Origin: an uncultured Alphaproteobacteria bacterium
Lineage (GTDB): Bacteria > Pseudomonadota > Alphaproteobacteria > Rs-D84
DNA length: 6,025 nt
Reading direction: 5' to 3'
NCBI GenBank assembly: GCA_947589625.1
Contig: CANQCM010000062.1
Coordinates: 1 to 6,025, forward strand
Positions 5,350 through 6,025 of the stretch are shown one piece after another. Under the pieces are notes generated by a model that saw nothing but the letters and a program-made list of their open reading frames with translations, made no database searches and had not been told where the DNA came from. Each line of letters opens with the position of its first letter. Position 1 is the stretch's first letter. The position numbers were made by a program, and so were the translations under genes.

Positions 5350-5679
5350 TTATGCCGCGACAACGTTTGTGGGGCGGGGCACATTGGTATTTATCGGAAT
5401 GATTCTTGATAATTCTGTGTCTGTTATATTGCGTGCAGCCAACACCATTTCATAATGTGTCTGAATGCGTAAAAAATATCCTTGGGATAAACCGAAATAT
5501 CGCGTCAGACGCAAATCCATTTCTGCAGAAATACCACGCGTACCATGTACAATTCCGTGTATATAATTTGCAGGCACCCCAATTGCGCGCGCCAGTGCGT
5601 TCATGGACAAACCCAAAGGTTCCATAAATTCTTGATATAAAAGTGTACCAACATGGTCAATATCAATATATTTAGACAT
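5350..5679 (-). CDS. higA: HigA-family antitoxin (XRE-type HTH)
   Basis: HigA is the DNA-binding antitoxin of a type II module; it sequesters HigB and represses the locus. The 109-residue protein has the typical HigA layout: a leader to PLGLSMNALARAIGVPANYIHGIVHGTRGIS (residues 21-51), in which helices at about 25-35 and 37-46 form the helix-turn-helix, then a dimerisation part with LRLTRYFGLSQGYFLRIQ (57-73). A Pro-rich tail ends the protein. The start is well supported: AGGAG lies 6 nt upstream of the ATG. It follows the toxin gene after a 57-nt gap that contains a promoter within a palindrome, the toxin-first order typical of higBA loci. Confidence 0.92.
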   Translation of the reverse strand: MSKYIDIDHVGTLLYQEFMEPLGLSMNALARAIGVPANYIHGIVHGTRGISAEMDLRLTRYFGLSQGYFLRIQTHYEMVLAARNITDTELSRIIPINTNVPRPTNVVAA

Positions 5680-5695
5680 AATTGTCTCCTGTTTG

Positions 5696-5715
5696 TATGT
5701 ATTATATAATACATA
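5696..5715. promoter_or_regulatory. Perfect 20-bp palindrome, likely HigA operator
   Basis: TATGTATTATATAATACATA is a perfect inverted repeat with no central gap, located between the higB stop and the higA start. It contains the -10 box of the higA promoter, so a dimeric HTH repressor bound here would block RNA polymerase. HigA is the obvious candidate ligand (inference from known autoregulation of the family). The AT-only composition of the centre makes some chance contribution possible, but the whole 20 bp is symmetric. Confidence 0.65.
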
Positions 5716-5729
5716 ATAAATAAAATCAA
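5701..5729 (-). promoter_or_regulatory. higA: Internal promoter for higA
   Basis: Read on the minus strand: TTGATT (5724-5729), a 17-nt spacer and a perfect TATAAT (5701-5706). The predicted start near 5694 leaves about 15 nt before the higA ATG, room for the AGGAG site. It allows the antitoxin to be made independently of the toxin. Confidence 0.65.
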
Positions 5730-5736
5730 GGTTTAA

Positions 5737-6018
5737 TTAATGATATTCCACAATTTCAACATTGTGTGCCGAGTTTTCGTCCCATACAAAACAGATTCTG
5801 TATTTGTGATTGACGCGAATAGACCATTGACCCTTGCGATTACCAGACAGTGTTTCCAGCATATTTGATGGCGGAACGCGCAAATCTTCAACTGATTCCG
5901 CCGCGTCCAACATGACCAGTTTCTGAAATGCGCGTCGTTGAATATCGGTTGGAAATTTTTTAGAACGCTGACCATGAAATATTTTTTCAGATTCACGACA
6001 ATTAAATGATTTTATCAT
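5737..6018 (-). CDS. higB: HigB-family toxin (RelE superfamily mRNA interferase)
   Basis: HigB toxins are ribosome-dependent endoribonucleases that cut mRNA in the A site. The 93-residue protein matches the family along its full length: MIKSFNCRESEKIF start, RSKKFPTDIQRRAFQKLVML (18-37), the LRVPPSNMLETLSG block (46-59), RKGQWSIRVNHKYRICFVW (61-79) and the C-terminal VEIVEYH, whose final acidic-Tyr-His is conserved in the family and linked to catalysis. The chosen ATG at 6018 gives exactly the usual N-terminus. Only 7 nt upstream lie in the window, so the main operon promoter and any operator there cannot be seen. higA follows after 57 nt on the same strand. The module appears intact. Confidence 0.95.
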   Translation of the reverse strand: MIKSFNCRESEKIFHGQRSKKFPTDIQRRAFQKLVMLDAAESVEDLRVPPSNMLETLSGNRKGQWSIRVNHKYRICFVWDENSAHNVEIVEYH

Positions 6019-6025
6019 GCTGGCG

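Noticed and set aside
5228..6018. tRNA-Gly next to a toxin-antitoxin module could mark an integrated element with the tRNA as attachment site.
   Set aside because: I saw no duplicated piece of the tRNA 3' end in the remaining 700 bases, and no integrase gene; the other end could lie outside the window.
1..6025. CRISPR arrays, insertion sequences or tandem repeat arrays.
   Set aside because: No regularly spaced direct repeats, transposase-like frames or terminal inverted repeats were seen on either strand.

Overview
The window looks like a piece of an AT-rich chromosome from an alphaproteobacterium, probably an uncultured one with a compact genome. The evidence is a secreted DUF2155-type protein (a family I know from Alphaproteobacteria), the order rpsP-rimM-trmD-rplS, and the general look of the ribosomal proteins. 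This assignment comes from reading by eye, not from a search.

Layout, left to right. Positions 1-643 (minus strand) hold a small envelope operon: a DUF2155-type secreted protein followed by a membrane-anchored protein that runs off the left edge. Positions 644-731 are a divergent promoter region in which both promoters place the transcription start on, or within a base or two of, the ATG, so both genes may be leaderless. Positions 732-2198 (plus strand) form a two-gene unit: an AbiEii-like nucleotidyltransferase and, 12 nt later, a calcineurin-like metallophosphoesterase. No AbiEi antitoxin is present. A strong terminator hairpin at 2197-2227 separates this unit from the convergent ribosomal operon.

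Positions 2245-5002 (minus strand) are the rpsP-rimM-trmD-rplS operon (S16, 16S maturation factor, tRNA m1G37 methyltransferase, L19). Two unrecognised Cys-containing ORFs are inserted in it, one before rimM and one before trmD. All genes abut or nearly abut. rimM and trmD lack their own Shine-Dalgarno sites and each starts at an almost identical TAAATG junction with the preceding unknown ORF, so their translation is probably coupled to it. The 225-nt gap 5003-5227 holds the rpsP promoter, a structured rpsP leader, and a divergent promoter for tRNA-Gly(CCC) at 5228-5301. That tRNA carries A, not the usual bacterial U, at the discriminator position.

Positions 5350-6018 (minus strand) are a type II higB-higA toxin-antitoxin module. 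The toxin is first, and a near-consensus promoter embedded in a perfect 20-bp palindrome lies between the two genes, giving the antitoxin its own probably autoregulated promoter.

The most novel candidates are the nucleotidyltransferase-phosphoesterase pair (a possible toxin/antidote or modification/reversal system) and the two unknown ORFs placed as translational gates inside a highly conserved ribosome-biogenesis operon.
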